From NCBI GenBank assembly GCA_944375955.1, contig CALWBE010000034.1, positions 1 to 37,421 on the forward strand: DNA of 37,421 nt, read 5' to 3'. Positions 15,788-23,315 of the stretch are shown here, piece after piece. The DNA comes from an uncultured Clostridia bacterium. GTDB taxonomy: Bacteria > Bacillota > Clostridia > Oscillospirales > CAG-382. The stretch's first letter is position 1. Each line of letters starts with the position of its first letter. A program made the position numbers and the translations under genes. The notes beneath the pieces were generated by a model, which saw only the letters and a program-made list of their open reading frames with translations, was not told the origin of the DNA and searched no databases.

Positions 15788-16753
15788 TTATGTATCAGAC
15801 GGCAAAGCAGTTTTGTCATCGTCGGAAGACGGCGCCTCTCCGATCTTTTGGGCGGTAGCACGGGAGATCTTTAAATACTGCCCGTCATAAACGGTATAGT
15901 ATGAAGTTCCATCAAAATTATCGTTGTTTTCTATATCTTTATATGATATATCGGTATATACGCAATAGTACCCGCTGTATTCGCTGTCTGTAGACAAGAA
16001 TTTATATTCTCCCTCCGGTATATCTATTCCTACCCTGTATGTTCCTTCTCCATATATTCCGTCTGATGAACTATTTATCGGAGCATTTTCAATAGGTGTT
16101 ATTTTGCAACGGGATAACTTCAAATATTGACCATCATAACATCTAAAAAATGTAAATGAATTAAAATTGTCATTGTCTTCAATTTTATCCTGGGAGCTGT
16201 CTTCGTATTTGCAATAATATCCACCGTAATTGTCCTCTGTTACAACAACATAGTAATCACCTGCGGGGATGTCTATTCCAATACGATACATATTATCGCT
16301 GTACCATATCACTTCCTTGTAATCAGCCGTTTTAATATCTACTGTACGTGTTGAACCGTCCCATGTAACATTTGCTCCAAAAGCTTCTGAAATTGCCCTC
16401 ACAGGAACAAGCGTACGGTCATCAATAATACAGGCAGGACTGTCAAGTGTTATTGCCGTACCGTTAACGTACATTGTCGAATCATTTATCATTAGGCTGA
16501 TAGTTGTGTTTTCTTTTGAAGAAGTTACTGTTTGCATATCGCTGTTCCACTCGACAGTTGCTCCGAGCGCTTCAAATATAGCGCGAAGCGGTACCATTGT
16601 TCTGTCGTTAATTATTTGCGGCTGAACGTCAAATACGATCTGTTGTCCGTTCAGGTTAACTGTAATATTATCATTTGCCATTACAGGATTAATAGTAGAA
16701 ACCAATAAGCATACCAATAGAATCAAGGGCAGCATTTTTTTAATAAATTTCAT
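15788..16753 (-). CDS. Secreted stalk-domain (copper amine oxidase N-like) repeat protein, C-terminally truncated
   Basis: A 321-residue exported protein. Residues 1-27 are a signal peptide (FIKKMLPLILLVCLLVS...VMA). Residues about 30-145 hold a copper-amine-oxidase-N-like stalk domain with its two sub-repeats (DRTMVPLRAIFEALGA and DRTLVPVRAISEAFGA). Two further repeats of about 70 residues follow, each with R(I/V)GIDIP(A/E)G(D/E)Y, a GYYC(K/V)Y core and YDGQYLK(L/I)SR. The protein ends abruptly in a Ser/Asp linker at TAA 15788-15790, beyond which the frame continues into the decayed domain. Ligand unknown; probably cell-envelope. ATG 16753 has AAAGGA 8 nt upstream. Confidence 0.8.
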   Translation of the reverse strand: MKFIKKMLPLILLVCLLVSTINPVMANDNITVNLNGQQIVFDVQPQIINDRTMVPLRAIFEALGATVEWNSDMQTVTSSKENTTISLMINDSTMYVNGTAITLDSPACIIDDRTLVPVRAISEAFGANVTWDGSTRTVDIKTADYKEVIWYSDNMYRIGIDIPAGDYYVVVTEDNYGGYYCKYEDSSQDKIEDNDNFNSFTFFRCYDGQYLKLSRCKITPIENAPINSSSDGIYGEGTYRVGIDIPEGEYKFLSTDSEYSGYYCVYTDISYKDIENNDNFDGTSYYTVYDGQYLKISRATAQKIGEAPSSDDDKTALPSDT

Positions 16754-16890
16754 CAAAGATATCCTTTCTGAATTTGATTTAAAATGTAACCTTGCTTTAC
16801 AGCCTCGTCACCTTGACGGAGCATAGTTTCTTTCATTTTTTCCTATATAATAAAAACGCAGGATTTTATGCTAAATACACAAAATTCCTA
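16754..16890 (-). promoter_or_regulatory. Long 5' leader of the stalk-domain gene with possible RNA structure
   Basis: The perfect promoter at 16897-16925 would start transcription near 16890, leaving about 135 nt before the ATG. Within it, near 16795-16826, the minus strand can form a 9-bp hairpin with one mismatch around the loop AGG (core CGTCA/TGACG), and next to it TGTAA/TTACA. I do not recognise a known riboswitch class. Structure by eye only. Confidence 0.4.
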
Positions 16891-16896
16891 CAATTT

Positions 16897-16925
16897 ATTA
16901 TATATATGCACATATATATTGTCAA
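16897..16925 (-). promoter_or_regulatory. Perfect consensus promoter of the stalk-domain gene
   Basis: TTGACA (16925-16920), exactly 17 nt, TATAAT (16902-16897) on the minus strand. This is the housekeeping sigma consensus without mismatch, so the gene should be highly expressed unless controlled in its leader. The remaining part of the 16754-17133 gap holds the terminator at 17040-17091 and otherwise AT-rich DNA. Confidence 0.85.
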
Positions 16926-17039
16926 GGTTTTTCACAAAATTCATCAAATTTTATTTATCTCATTTAATATAAGGTTGTCTTGTGCTTTTTGCAATGTGTC
17001 AAATTCGGTTTTCTTAATACTAAAAAAACTATCAAAACA

Positions 17040-17091
17040 TAAAAAAGTCAGACACGGCACAGCGATTTTGCTTAAAATGACGTGTCTGACT
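17040..17091 (-). terminator. Terminator downstream of the GGGtGRT gene
   Basis: AGTCAGACACG (17046-17056) pairs perfectly with CGTGTCTGACT (17081-17091) around a 24-nt loop. On the minus strand it is followed by TTTTTT, so it ends the cluster transcribed from 20027 down to 17134. Confidence 0.8.
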
Positions 17092-17133
17092 ATAAATTTT
17101 TAAATTTCAGATGCTATAAATCTTAAAACCGGC

Positions 17134-18132
17134 TTATTTCATTGCCTCTTCAACTGCAACAGCGCATGCAACGGTAGCGCCTACCATCGGGTTGTTGCCC
17201 ATACCTATAAGTCCCATCATTTCAACATGAGCCGGAACAGAAGAAGAACCCGCGAACTGAGCATCAGAATGCATTCTTCCCATAGTGTCGGTCATTCCGT
17301 AAGAAGAAGGACCTGCAGCCATATTGTCAGGATGAAGCGTACGTCCTGTACCTCCGCCCGATGCAACAGAAAAGTATTTAACTCCGTTTTCGACGCACCA
17401 TTTTTTATATGTGCCGGCAACCGGATGCTGGAATCTTGTGGGGTTAGTAGAGTTTCCCGTAATAGAAACGCCAACATTTTCCAGTTTCATTATAGCAACG
17501 CCTTCAGGAACATTATCTGCCCCGTAGCATTTTACATCAGCTCTCGGACCGTCCGAGTAAGCTGTTTCGGAAACGACTTTAACTTCCTCTGTATAAGGAT
17601 TAAATTCGGTTTTGCAGTAAGTGAAGCCGTTTATTCTTGAAATAATAAACGCGGCGTCTTTTCCGAGTCCGTTAAGGATAACGCGCAGGGGTTTAACTCT
17701 AACCTTATTAGCGTTAAGAGCGATTTTTATAGCGCCTTCGGCAGCAGCAAACGATTCATGACCTGCAAGGAAGCAGAAGCATTCGGTTTCTTCAGAAAGA
17801 AGCATTGATCCGAGATTACCATGACCGAGACCGACTTTACGGTTTTCAGCGACAGAACCGGGGATACAAAATGCCTGAAGACCGATTCCTATAGCAGCAG
17901 CGGCATCAGTGGCTTTTTTGCAGCCTTTTTTAATAGCGATAGCAGCGCCGACAGTATAAGCCCATACTGCGTTTTCAAAGCAGATCGGCTGAGTTTCTCT
18001 AACTATTTTATCGCAGTCTACACCTTTTGCAAGGGTAATATCTCTGCATTCTTCAATAGAACCTATTCCATATTCAGCAAGAACAGAGTTGATTTTGTCA
18101 ACACGTCTCTCATAATTTTCAAATAAAGCCAT
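17134..18132 (-). CDS. GGGtGRT protein (uncharacterised conserved family)
   Basis: A 332-residue soluble protein with the name-giving GGGTGRT motif at residues 259-265 (FSVASGGGTGRTLHPDN). It has eleven cysteines (29, 40, 51, 71, 89, 118, 120, 173, 202, 246, 323), several Gly-rich loops (GLGHGNLGSM, GLIGMGNNP) and no signal peptide or membrane segment. The family is known by sequence but, to my knowledge, has no established function. The gene lies 17 nt after the NifU-like gene and closes the four-gene cluster. Cysteine content and the Fe-S scaffold partner suggest an Fe-S or metal-dependent enzyme (inference). Confidence 0.88.
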   Translation of the reverse strand: MALFENYERRVDKINSVLAEYGIGSIEECRDITLAKGVDCDKIVRETQPICFENAVWAYTVGAAIAIKKGCKKATDAAAAIGIGLQAFCIPGSVAENRKVGLGHGNLGSMLLSEETECFCFLAGHESFAAAEGAIKIALNANKVRVKPLRVILNGLGKDAAFIISRINGFTYCKTEFNPYTEEVKVVSETAYSDGPRADVKCYGADNVPEGVAIMKLENVGVSITGNSTNPTRFQHPVAGTYKKWCVENGVKYFSVASGGGTGRTLHPDNMAAGPSSYGMTDTMGRMHSDAQFAGSSSVPAHVEMMGLIGMGNNPMVGATVACAVAVEEAMK

Positions 18133-18149
18133 TATTCAGTACCTCCGGA

Positions 18150-18842
18150 TTATTCTTTACGAGGATCGATGTACTTGACAGCCTCGTCGAATCTGCCGTA
18201 AGTACCCTGAGCCTTCTTGTATGCGGTGTTAGGATCATCGCCCTTTTTGATAAAGTCTGTCATTTTACCGAGAGAAACAAACTCATATCCGATAACCTGA
18301 TCATCTTTGTCAAGAGCCATTCTTGTAACATAGCCTTCAGCCATTTCGAGATAACGAACGCCTTTGGCACGTGTTCCGTACATTGTTCCCACCTGAGAAC
18401 GGGTACCTTTTCCGAGATCCTCAAGGCCGGCTCCGATAGTAAGTCCGCCTTCTGAAAAAGCAGACTGCGAACGTCCGTAAACTATCTGAAGGAAAAGCTC
18501 TCTCATTGCAGTATTTATAGCATCGCAGACAAGGTCTGTGTTAAGTGCTTCAAGAATAGTCTTGCCCTGAAGTATTTCGGCAGCCATAGCCGCAGAATGT
18601 GTCATACCGGAACATCCGATAGTTTCAACAAGAGCTTCCTCAATAATTCCGTTTTTTATATTAAGAGAAAGTTTGCAGGCGCCCTGCTGAGGAGCACACC
18701 AGCCGATACCGTGAGTAAATCCGGAAATATCTTTAATTTCTTTTGCCTGGATCCATTTTCCTTCTTCAGGAATAGGAGCCGGACCGTGATGCGGACCTTT
18801 AGCAACGGTACACATCTGTTCAACTTCACTTGAATAAATCAT
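18150..18842 (-). CDS. Divergent NifU-like iron-sulfur scaffold protein
   Basis: A 230-residue protein with NifU/IscU-like segments: Cys49 in GWCAPQQGACK (also Cys56), and Cys77 in ETIGCSGMTHSAAMAAEIL, which corresponds to the GCxAAIA scaffold motif. The third IscU ligand (HCS) is not evident at the expected place, where the sequence reads MRELFLQIVYGRSQ. Extra N- and C-terminal regions make it much longer than the housekeeping NifU at 6382. It is paired with the GGGtGRT gene (17 nt spacing), so it is more likely a dedicated cofactor carrier or subunit for that protein than a general scaffold. Annotated by family resemblance; role inferred. Confidence 0.8.
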   Translation of the reverse strand: MIYSSEVEQMCTVAKGPHHGPAPIPEEGKWIQAKEIKDISGFTHGIGWCAPQQGACKLSLNIKNGIIEEALVETIGCSGMTHSAAMAAEILQGKTILEALNTDLVCDAINTAMRELFLQIVYGRSQSAFSEGGLTIGAGLEDLGKGTRSQVGTMYGTRAKGVRYLEMAEGYVTRMALDKDDQVIGYEFVSLGKMTDFIKKGDDPNTAYKKAQGTYGRFDEAVKYIDPRKE

Positions 18843-18921
18843 AATCTGTATCTCCTTTATTTTAATTAACCTAAAAAATTTAAACTCATCCGAGTTGTAC
18901 TTTTAAGATATAAAAACTTTT

Positions 18922-19506
18922 TCAGCGGCAGCTGTCAATTATTTCAACCATCATACCCGGAACCGCGCCGCATGCGTTTGACTCATCGGTATCAATATGC
19001 ATAGCGGGTGCGAATTTATCGCTTACTCTTACAACAACATCGCCGAACACGGTTTTTCTGCCGTCCGAATTAACTTTTACGCATACGTTCTGCTTGTCCG
19101 AGAGCCCCATTTCAGCTGCAGTCTTGGTATCAAGATGAATATGTCTTTTTGCCGCGATAACGCCTTCGGAAATTTCGATTTCACCGCATGGACCTACAAT
19201 TTTGCAGGCACCCGAACCTTTTACATCTCCAGATTCTCTTACCGGGGCGGAAACTCCGATACTTCTTGCATCTGTGAGAGAAAGTTCAACCTGATTTGCA
19301 CTTCTTGCCGGACCTAATATTGAAACGCCGGCAAGTTCTTTTTTTGTTCCTACAACAGTTACTCTTTCTTCGCACGCAAACTGACCGGGCTGAGAGAGAT
19401 CTTTTTTCTTTGTAAGCTCATGTCCTTTTCCAAAAAGAATTTCTATAGCTTCTGCAGTAAGATGAACATGCCTTGCGGAAGTTTCGAGAAGAACTTTTTT
19501 TTCCAT
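18922..19506 (-). CDS. pduL: PduL-type phosphotransacylase (phosphate acyltransferase)
   Basis: A 194-residue PduL-family enzyme interconverting acyl-CoA plus phosphate with acyl-phosphate plus CoA. The conserved metal-binding histidines are visible as His13/His15 (SARHVHL), His122/His124 (AKRHIHL) and His170 (AMHID). There is no N-terminal microcompartment-targeting extension, and no pdu/eut shell genes are near, so it probably acts free in the cytoplasm as a phosphate acetyl- or propanoyltransferase. No acetate kinase is adjacent. It is second in the cluster behind the transducer-family gene, 37 nt downstream of it. Confidence 0.9.
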   Translation of the reverse strand: MEKKVLLETSARHVHLTAEAIEILFGKGHELTKKKDLSQPGQFACEERVTVVGTKKELAGVSILGPARSANQVELSLTDARSIGVSAPVRESGDVKGSGACKIVGPCGEIEISEGVIAAKRHIHLDTKTAAEMGLSDKQNVCVKVNSDGRKTVFGDVVVRVSDKFAPAMHIDTDESNACGAVPGMMVEIIDSCR

Positions 19507-19543
19507 TAAGTATTATCTCCTTTTAGTTAGTAAATTTTATATA

Positions 19544-19921
19544 CTATTGCTCAACAGGATATGCAATAGTAGTCATAAGCGCCATTTCAACTTCAGAAGT
19601 ATCAAGGCGTGAATATTGAACTACGATTTCCACGTTGCTTTCTACCAGAATAGCATAAGGCGTATCTCTCGGAATCATTTCTCCTTTTTTGGAACGTATT
19701 TTATCAAGACGTATGTGATGAGTTCTTCCCGCTCCGCAGAAGGATGAAAAGTCAGTAACTTTATCCCTGTCTTCAAAAAACAGAGTAAGAGAAATTTCTG
19801 CATCGACGTCAGAAGTATTTATAACACAGATTGCCTCGTGACTTATAGATTCGTTTTTGGATTTTGAATTCAGAAACGCGTCAGGAATAAGCCATGTTTT
19901 TTTGCCATATGCTTTTGACAT
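19544..19921 (-). CDS. Sensory rhodopsin transducer (ASRT) family protein
   Basis: A 125-residue protein matching the Anabaena sensory rhodopsin transducer family along its whole length: KKTWLIPDAFL near the N-terminus, ISHEAICVINTSD, the GRTHHIRLDKI strand, IPRDTPYAILVESNVEIVVQYSRLDTSEVE and a C-terminal ALMTTIAYP. No rhodopsin gene is near, and anaerobic Bacillota rarely carry one, so the photosensory role of the cyanobacterial member is unlikely. The family has been proposed to be a small-molecule (sugar) binding domain. GGGAGG lies 8 nt before the ATG. First gene of the cluster behind the promoter at 19999-20027. Confidence 0.85.
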   Translation of the reverse strand: MSKAYGKKTWLIPDAFLNSKSKNESISHEAICVINTSDVDAEISLTLFFEDRDKVTDFSSFCGAGRTHHIRLDKIRSKKGEMIPRDTPYAILVESNVEIVVQYSRLDTSEVEMALMTTIAYPVEQ

Positions 19922-19998
19922 ACTGTTTAGCCTCCCATATTGCCGTAGTAAAACGGAATGATTTTAAAGTATTCACAATAATATACCATTTTAAGTAT

Positions 19999-20027
19999 AG
20001 TATAGCACAAGTTCCCAGCAGTTTCAA
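19999..20027 (-). promoter_or_regulatory. Promoter of the ASRT-pduL-nifU-like-GGGtGRT cluster
   Basis: Minus strand TTGAAA (20027-20022), 17 nt, TATACT (20004-19999), giving a start near 19992 and a leader of about 70 nt. The shape is housekeeping sigma, not sporulation sigma, unlike what would be expected for the divergent germination genes. Confidence 0.65.
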
Positions 20028-20132
20028 GAGCGGAGCGTAAATATTGTTATTATTTTTGCAAACATTTTTTGGGATATTATTGAAAAAAATGAAAATAATA
20101 TATAAGAAAAGATATTAAAAGGAGAAAATATA

Positions 20133-21542
20133 ATGGCACAACCGGAGAATGCGGCAAAACTTGATGAAATGCTGCAAAATACTTTTAAACACAGCTGTGA
20201 TTTCGCTGTAAGAAAAGTAAAAGCTCCATGCGGCACAATCGTATATGCGGCATCATTTATAGGATACTGCGACAAAGAATACATTTCCGAAACTTTTTTA
20301 AAGCCGATGCTTCAGATAGATAATGAAGAAAATTTAATATCCGCGCTGTGCGCTTCAAAACTTTTGAAAATAAACAGTTCTGAAGAAGCAGTGTCGGCAC
20401 TTTTAGGCGGTTCAGCGGTAATTTTTTTCGATATAAGAGAAACTCTTTATGTCTTTTGTGCTGATGCAAAATCGAAAAATGCCAGAAGTATAAGCGAACC
20501 GGAAGGCGAAGTGGTAATACGCGGGCCAAGAGAAGGTTTTGTGGAAAGCGCAGATGTAAACGTAGCTCTTCTGCGCAAAAGGCTGAAAACAGAACGGCTT
20601 TACGTAGAGTCAGCGGCTTGCGGCGATTTGTCTCCCACTAATATTTATATTGTATATATTGAAGGCATAGCTGATAAAGCAGTAATAAATCGGATAAAAA
20701 AAAGGCTTGGAAAAATAAAATTACCTACAGTTATAGATTCAGGATATATAGAGCACCTCCTTGGGGACAGCCGCTATCCGCTTTTTCCCGACGTTGGAAA
20801 TTCGGAAAAGCCGGATAAAGTTGCGGCAAAGCTTGTGGGAGGCAGAGTAGCCGTCATATGTGACGGAAGTCCTTGTGTCCTTACATTGCCTTATTTTTTT
20901 GTTGAGAGCATACAATCAGCTGAAGATTATTTAAAATCTCCGTATTACGCAACCTTTCTTCGTATTCTGCGAGTCTTAGGAACATTTTTTGCTGTTTTTC
21001 TTCCGGGAATATATATAGCTTTATTAGAATTTGACACCTCAGCAATACCGCATACGCTTTTAATGACGATTCTGGAATCGAGAAACGAAATTCCTTTCAC
21101 TGCATTTACTGAACTCACCGTTATTCTTTTAGTTTTCGAAATTATCCGAGAAGTAGGCGTACGTATGCCGAGAGCGGTAGGCGACGCCGTATCCATTGTT
21201 GCAGGAATAATATTGGGAGACGCAGCAATAAAGGCAGGAATTGCAAGTGCGCCCGTAATAATGGTTGCCGCACTCAGCGCGACATGCAGTTTCATTGATC
21301 CCCCGATAATGAATGCTTTGCCTATTTTAAGATTTATAAATCTCATATTTGCAAGAATTTTCGGATTATTCGGAGTAATCTTTTTTATGATTTTGCTCGG
21401 AGCCTGTCTTGCTGTAAAAACATCCTGCGGCAAACCATATCTTATGCCTTTTGCACCACTGAAAACAAAAGGGCTCTTGGACGGGGTGCTTGCCGTGCCG
21501 GATATAGTGCTTGCGAATGAAGAAAACGAAATAAAGGAGTAA
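20133..21542 (+). CDS. gerAA: GerA-type spore germinant receptor subunit A
   Basis: A 469-residue GerA-family membrane protein of near-usual length. The N-terminal cytosolic domain (1-270) contains the family signature VVIRGPREGFVESADVN...LLRKRLKTERLYVE. The C-terminal half (about 285-440) has several hydrophobic membrane segments with the conserved stretch AVFLPGIYIALLEFD...IPHTLLMTI...RNEIPFTAFTELTVILLVFEIIREVGVRMPRAVGDAV abbreviated here. With GerAB and GerAC it forms the receptor that triggers germination on nutrients. Ribosome site AAAGGAG precedes the ATG. No forespore (sigma-G) promoter was confidently placed in 20028-20132. Confidence 0.93.
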   Translation: MAQPENAAKLDEMLQNTFKHSCDFAVRKVKAPCGTIVYAASFIGYCDKEYISETFLKPMLQIDNEENLISALCASKLLKINSSEEAVSALLGGSAVIFFDIRETLYVFCADAKSKNARSISEPEGEVVIRGPREGFVESADVNVALLRKRLKTERLYVESAACGDLSPTNIYIVYIEGIADKAVINRIKKRLGKIKLPTVIDSGYIEHLLGDSRYPLFPDVGNSEKPDKVAAKLVGGRVAVICDGSPCVLTLPYFFVESIQSAEDYLKSPYYATFLRILRVLGTFFAVFLPGIYIALLEFDTSAIPHTLLMTILESRNEIPFTAFTELTVILLVFEIIREVGVRMPRAVGDAVSIVAGIILGDAAIKAGIASAPVIMVAALSATCSFIDPPIMNALPILRFINLIFARIFGLFGVIFFMILLGACLAVKTSCGKPYLMPFAPLKTKGLLDGVLAVPDIVLANEENEIKE

Positions 21543-21555
21543 AACCTAAAAAGAT

Positions 21556-22059
21556 ATGAAATCAAAGAAAATAAAAATTATCCTCATTATTTCTCTATGT
21601 CTTTCCGCTTTGATTTCCTGCACCGCAGACAATGATAAGAAGCCTTTGATATGCAGAAGACTTGGCTTTGACTCTGAAAACGGCAAAATACTTGTAACAG
21701 CAGTATATCTGAATATTGGAAATAATACAGAATCAGCAAATGAGGAAACAGTAAAAACTTTTTATGCAAAAGATACTGAAGAGGCAGTAAAATTACTGCT
21801 TACACGATACGGAGACGCCTTGTATAAGCCGATAGAAACAATGGCTTTCGGTGAAAATCTCGGAGAAAAAACAACATCTGATCTTATAATAGAAATACTA
21901 AATCAAAGCGATTATCAGCTTAAATGCAGCGTTATAGAAGCAGAAAACGCAAATGAAATAATAATGGATAAAAACAAAACAGCAAAGGAAAAAAGTGTCT
22001 CTTTTTCGGAATATTTCCGAGAGAAAATAAACGGAGGTAAATTAAAGCTTGAAGAATAA
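21556..22059 (+). CDS. Short GerAC-like lipoprotein (N-terminal domain only)
   Basis: A 167-residue lipoprotein: signal segment with lipobox ALISC (Cys at about residue 22). The mature part resembles the first domain of GerAC proteins: 'IDSENGKILVTA'-like strand, KTFYAKDTEEAVKLL, then a 'FGENLGEK' segment and TTSDLIIEILNQSDYQLKCSVIEA. Usual GerAC proteins are about 370 residues, so the two C-terminal domains are missing. Its position between gerAA and gerAB fits GerAC. The reading frame is clean to the stop and the next gene overlaps it, so this looks like a stable short form rather than a broken gene. The family assignment is by remote similarity. Confidence 0.65.
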   Translation: MKSKKIKIILIISLCLSALISCTADNDKKPLICRRLGFDSENGKILVTAVYLNIGNNTESANEETVKTFYAKDTEEAVKLLLTRYGDALYKPIETMAFGENLGEKTTSDLIIEILNQSDYQLKCSVIEAENANEIIMDKNKTAKEKSVSFSEYFREKINGGKLKLEE

Positions 22060-23146
22060 TAAAAAAATAAGCAATATTTTGGTTTTTTATTCGCTTCTTT
22101 TCTCCGGAATATGTTTTTTCGGAATACCATCTGACGGAGAAAACAGCTTTTCCTCATTCATATTTGCTACTGTTGCTTTTTTCATTGTATATTTTCTCGC
22201 CAAATTTTATATTCATATTTCCGCAAAGGCAAATATTACTCACGGGGCCGCAAATATTCCTAAATTTGCGGCAATAGCTGTATATTTCCTTTTATTTATT
22301 GCGTTCGTATGTCTTTACTGTATTTTTACCGGTGAGCTTTCTGATACCCTTCCAGTTATTTCAAAAGAATTTGAAGGCGGCAGATTTTCTCATTTTTTTG
22401 TAATTCTTTCGCTTTTTCTTGCGCTATATATCGGCAAAAGAGAATTTACATCATATTCAAGAATTTGTCTTTTGTGCCTTCCTCTTTTAATTTTGCCTTA
22501 TGTGCTAACGGCATTTGATTTTATAGGATATAACGCGGATATTTTATCAATGCTTCCCAAATTTGATTTGTCATTCAAGCCTATGTATTTAGCCAACGGA
22601 TTTGTTATATGCGCCGGGATTTCCGCAGTTCTGATTATAATAAATGAAAAATCCGAAAGCAATTTTAAAGTTCCCGGATTGGGATGGGCATTTATTCTAT
22701 TTGCAGTAAGCAGTGCAGTTGAACTTATAAAACATATTCTGTGGTTTGGTTCGTATGGACTTGAATTTGTTTTAAGGCCAGACAGAACCATGCTTGCACA
22801 GGTTCCGTATATAAATGTTCAGGAGCTTTTTCTTGTATCTTACTATATATCTTATATCCTTAAAATATCAGTCTGCTGCGCGGCGGCAAGGCTTATGCTT
22901 CAAAAAGCGGTAAAAAAAATAACCGGGAAAGAATCGGTTTCCGTTGTGTTTGCATATGGTATGACAGCAGCGGCAGCATACGGATTTTACGCGGTATACC
23001 GGGGGATTTCAGGAGACGGACTTGGAATAATTCCCGCAATTGCAGCACAGTTTGTTATTTTTGCCGTCATTATTTTGCATGAGCTTGCAAGGATTTTGCT
23101 GAAAAAGAGAAGAAACGACAGAGGCGGAGCATATCCGCGCCTATAA
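22049..23146 (+). CDS. gerAB: GerAB-type spore germination permease
   Basis: A 365-residue polytopic membrane protein with about ten hydrophobic segments, matching GerAB length and position; GerAB proteins are APC-superfamily germinant-binding subunits of the spore inner membrane. Recognisable parts include the GKREFTSYSRICLLCLPLLILPYV region and an FxP-like middle segment (FDLSFKPMYLANG). The start is a TTG at 22049 with GGAGG 11 nt upstream, overlapping the previous gene by 11 nt; no better-spaced ATG exists. Similarity to named members is weak, so germinant specificity cannot be inferred. Last gene of the germination operon. Confidence 0.82.
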   Translation: MKNNKKISNILVFYSLLFSGICFFGIPSDGENSFSSFIFATVAFFIVYFLAKFYIHISAKANITHGAANIPKFAAIAVYFLLFIAFVCLYCIFTGELSDTLPVISKEFEGGRFSHFFVILSLFLALYIGKREFTSYSRICLLCLPLLILPYVLTAFDFIGYNADILSMLPKFDLSFKPMYLANGFVICAGISAVLIIINEKSESNFKVPGLGWAFILFAVSSAVELIKHILWFGSYGLEFVLRPDRTMLAQVPYINVQELFLVSYYISYILKISVCCAAARLMLQKAVKKITGKESVSVVFAYGMTAAAAYGFYAVYRGISGDGLGIIPAIAAQFVIFAVIILHELARILLKKRRNDRGGAYPRL

Positions 23147-23315
23147 AACTCTTTGCGACAGCATATAAAGACACTATTTTTACAATAAAGGTAATATAAT
23201 CATCATGAATAGATTAAAATTCACAAATACCGGTATTTACCGAAGTAAAGTCAAAATAAAAACGCAAGTATATACCGGATAAAACGGAAATAAATTCGAA
23301 CGGAGGTGAAAAAAT
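23147..23315 (+). promoter_or_regulatory. spoIIA control region: 0A-box-like site and a 14-bp palindrome
   Basis: The minus strand of 23154-23160 reads TGTCGCA, one mismatch from the Spo0A box TGTCGAA. A perfect 14-bp palindrome AAATACCGGTATTT lies at 23225-23238, and its half TATACCGG recurs near 23271-23278. In Bacillus this operon is Spo0A- and sigma-H-dependent; I could not fit a sigma-H promoter with correct spacing. Sites are seen, their function is inferred. Confidence 0.4.

Noticed and set aside
16754..16890. Cyclic-di-GMP riboswitch in the stalk-protein leader
   Set aside because: I looked for the GEMM core (GCAAA...GACGCAAAGC...GGUAGC) and it is not present; only generic hairpins are seen.
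23183..23212. Possible sigma-H promoter before spoIIAA (AAAGGTAAT ... TGAAT)
   Set aside because: The spacer between the two elements is about 10 nt, roughly four too short for sigma-H promoters, and the -35 has a mismatch at a key A.
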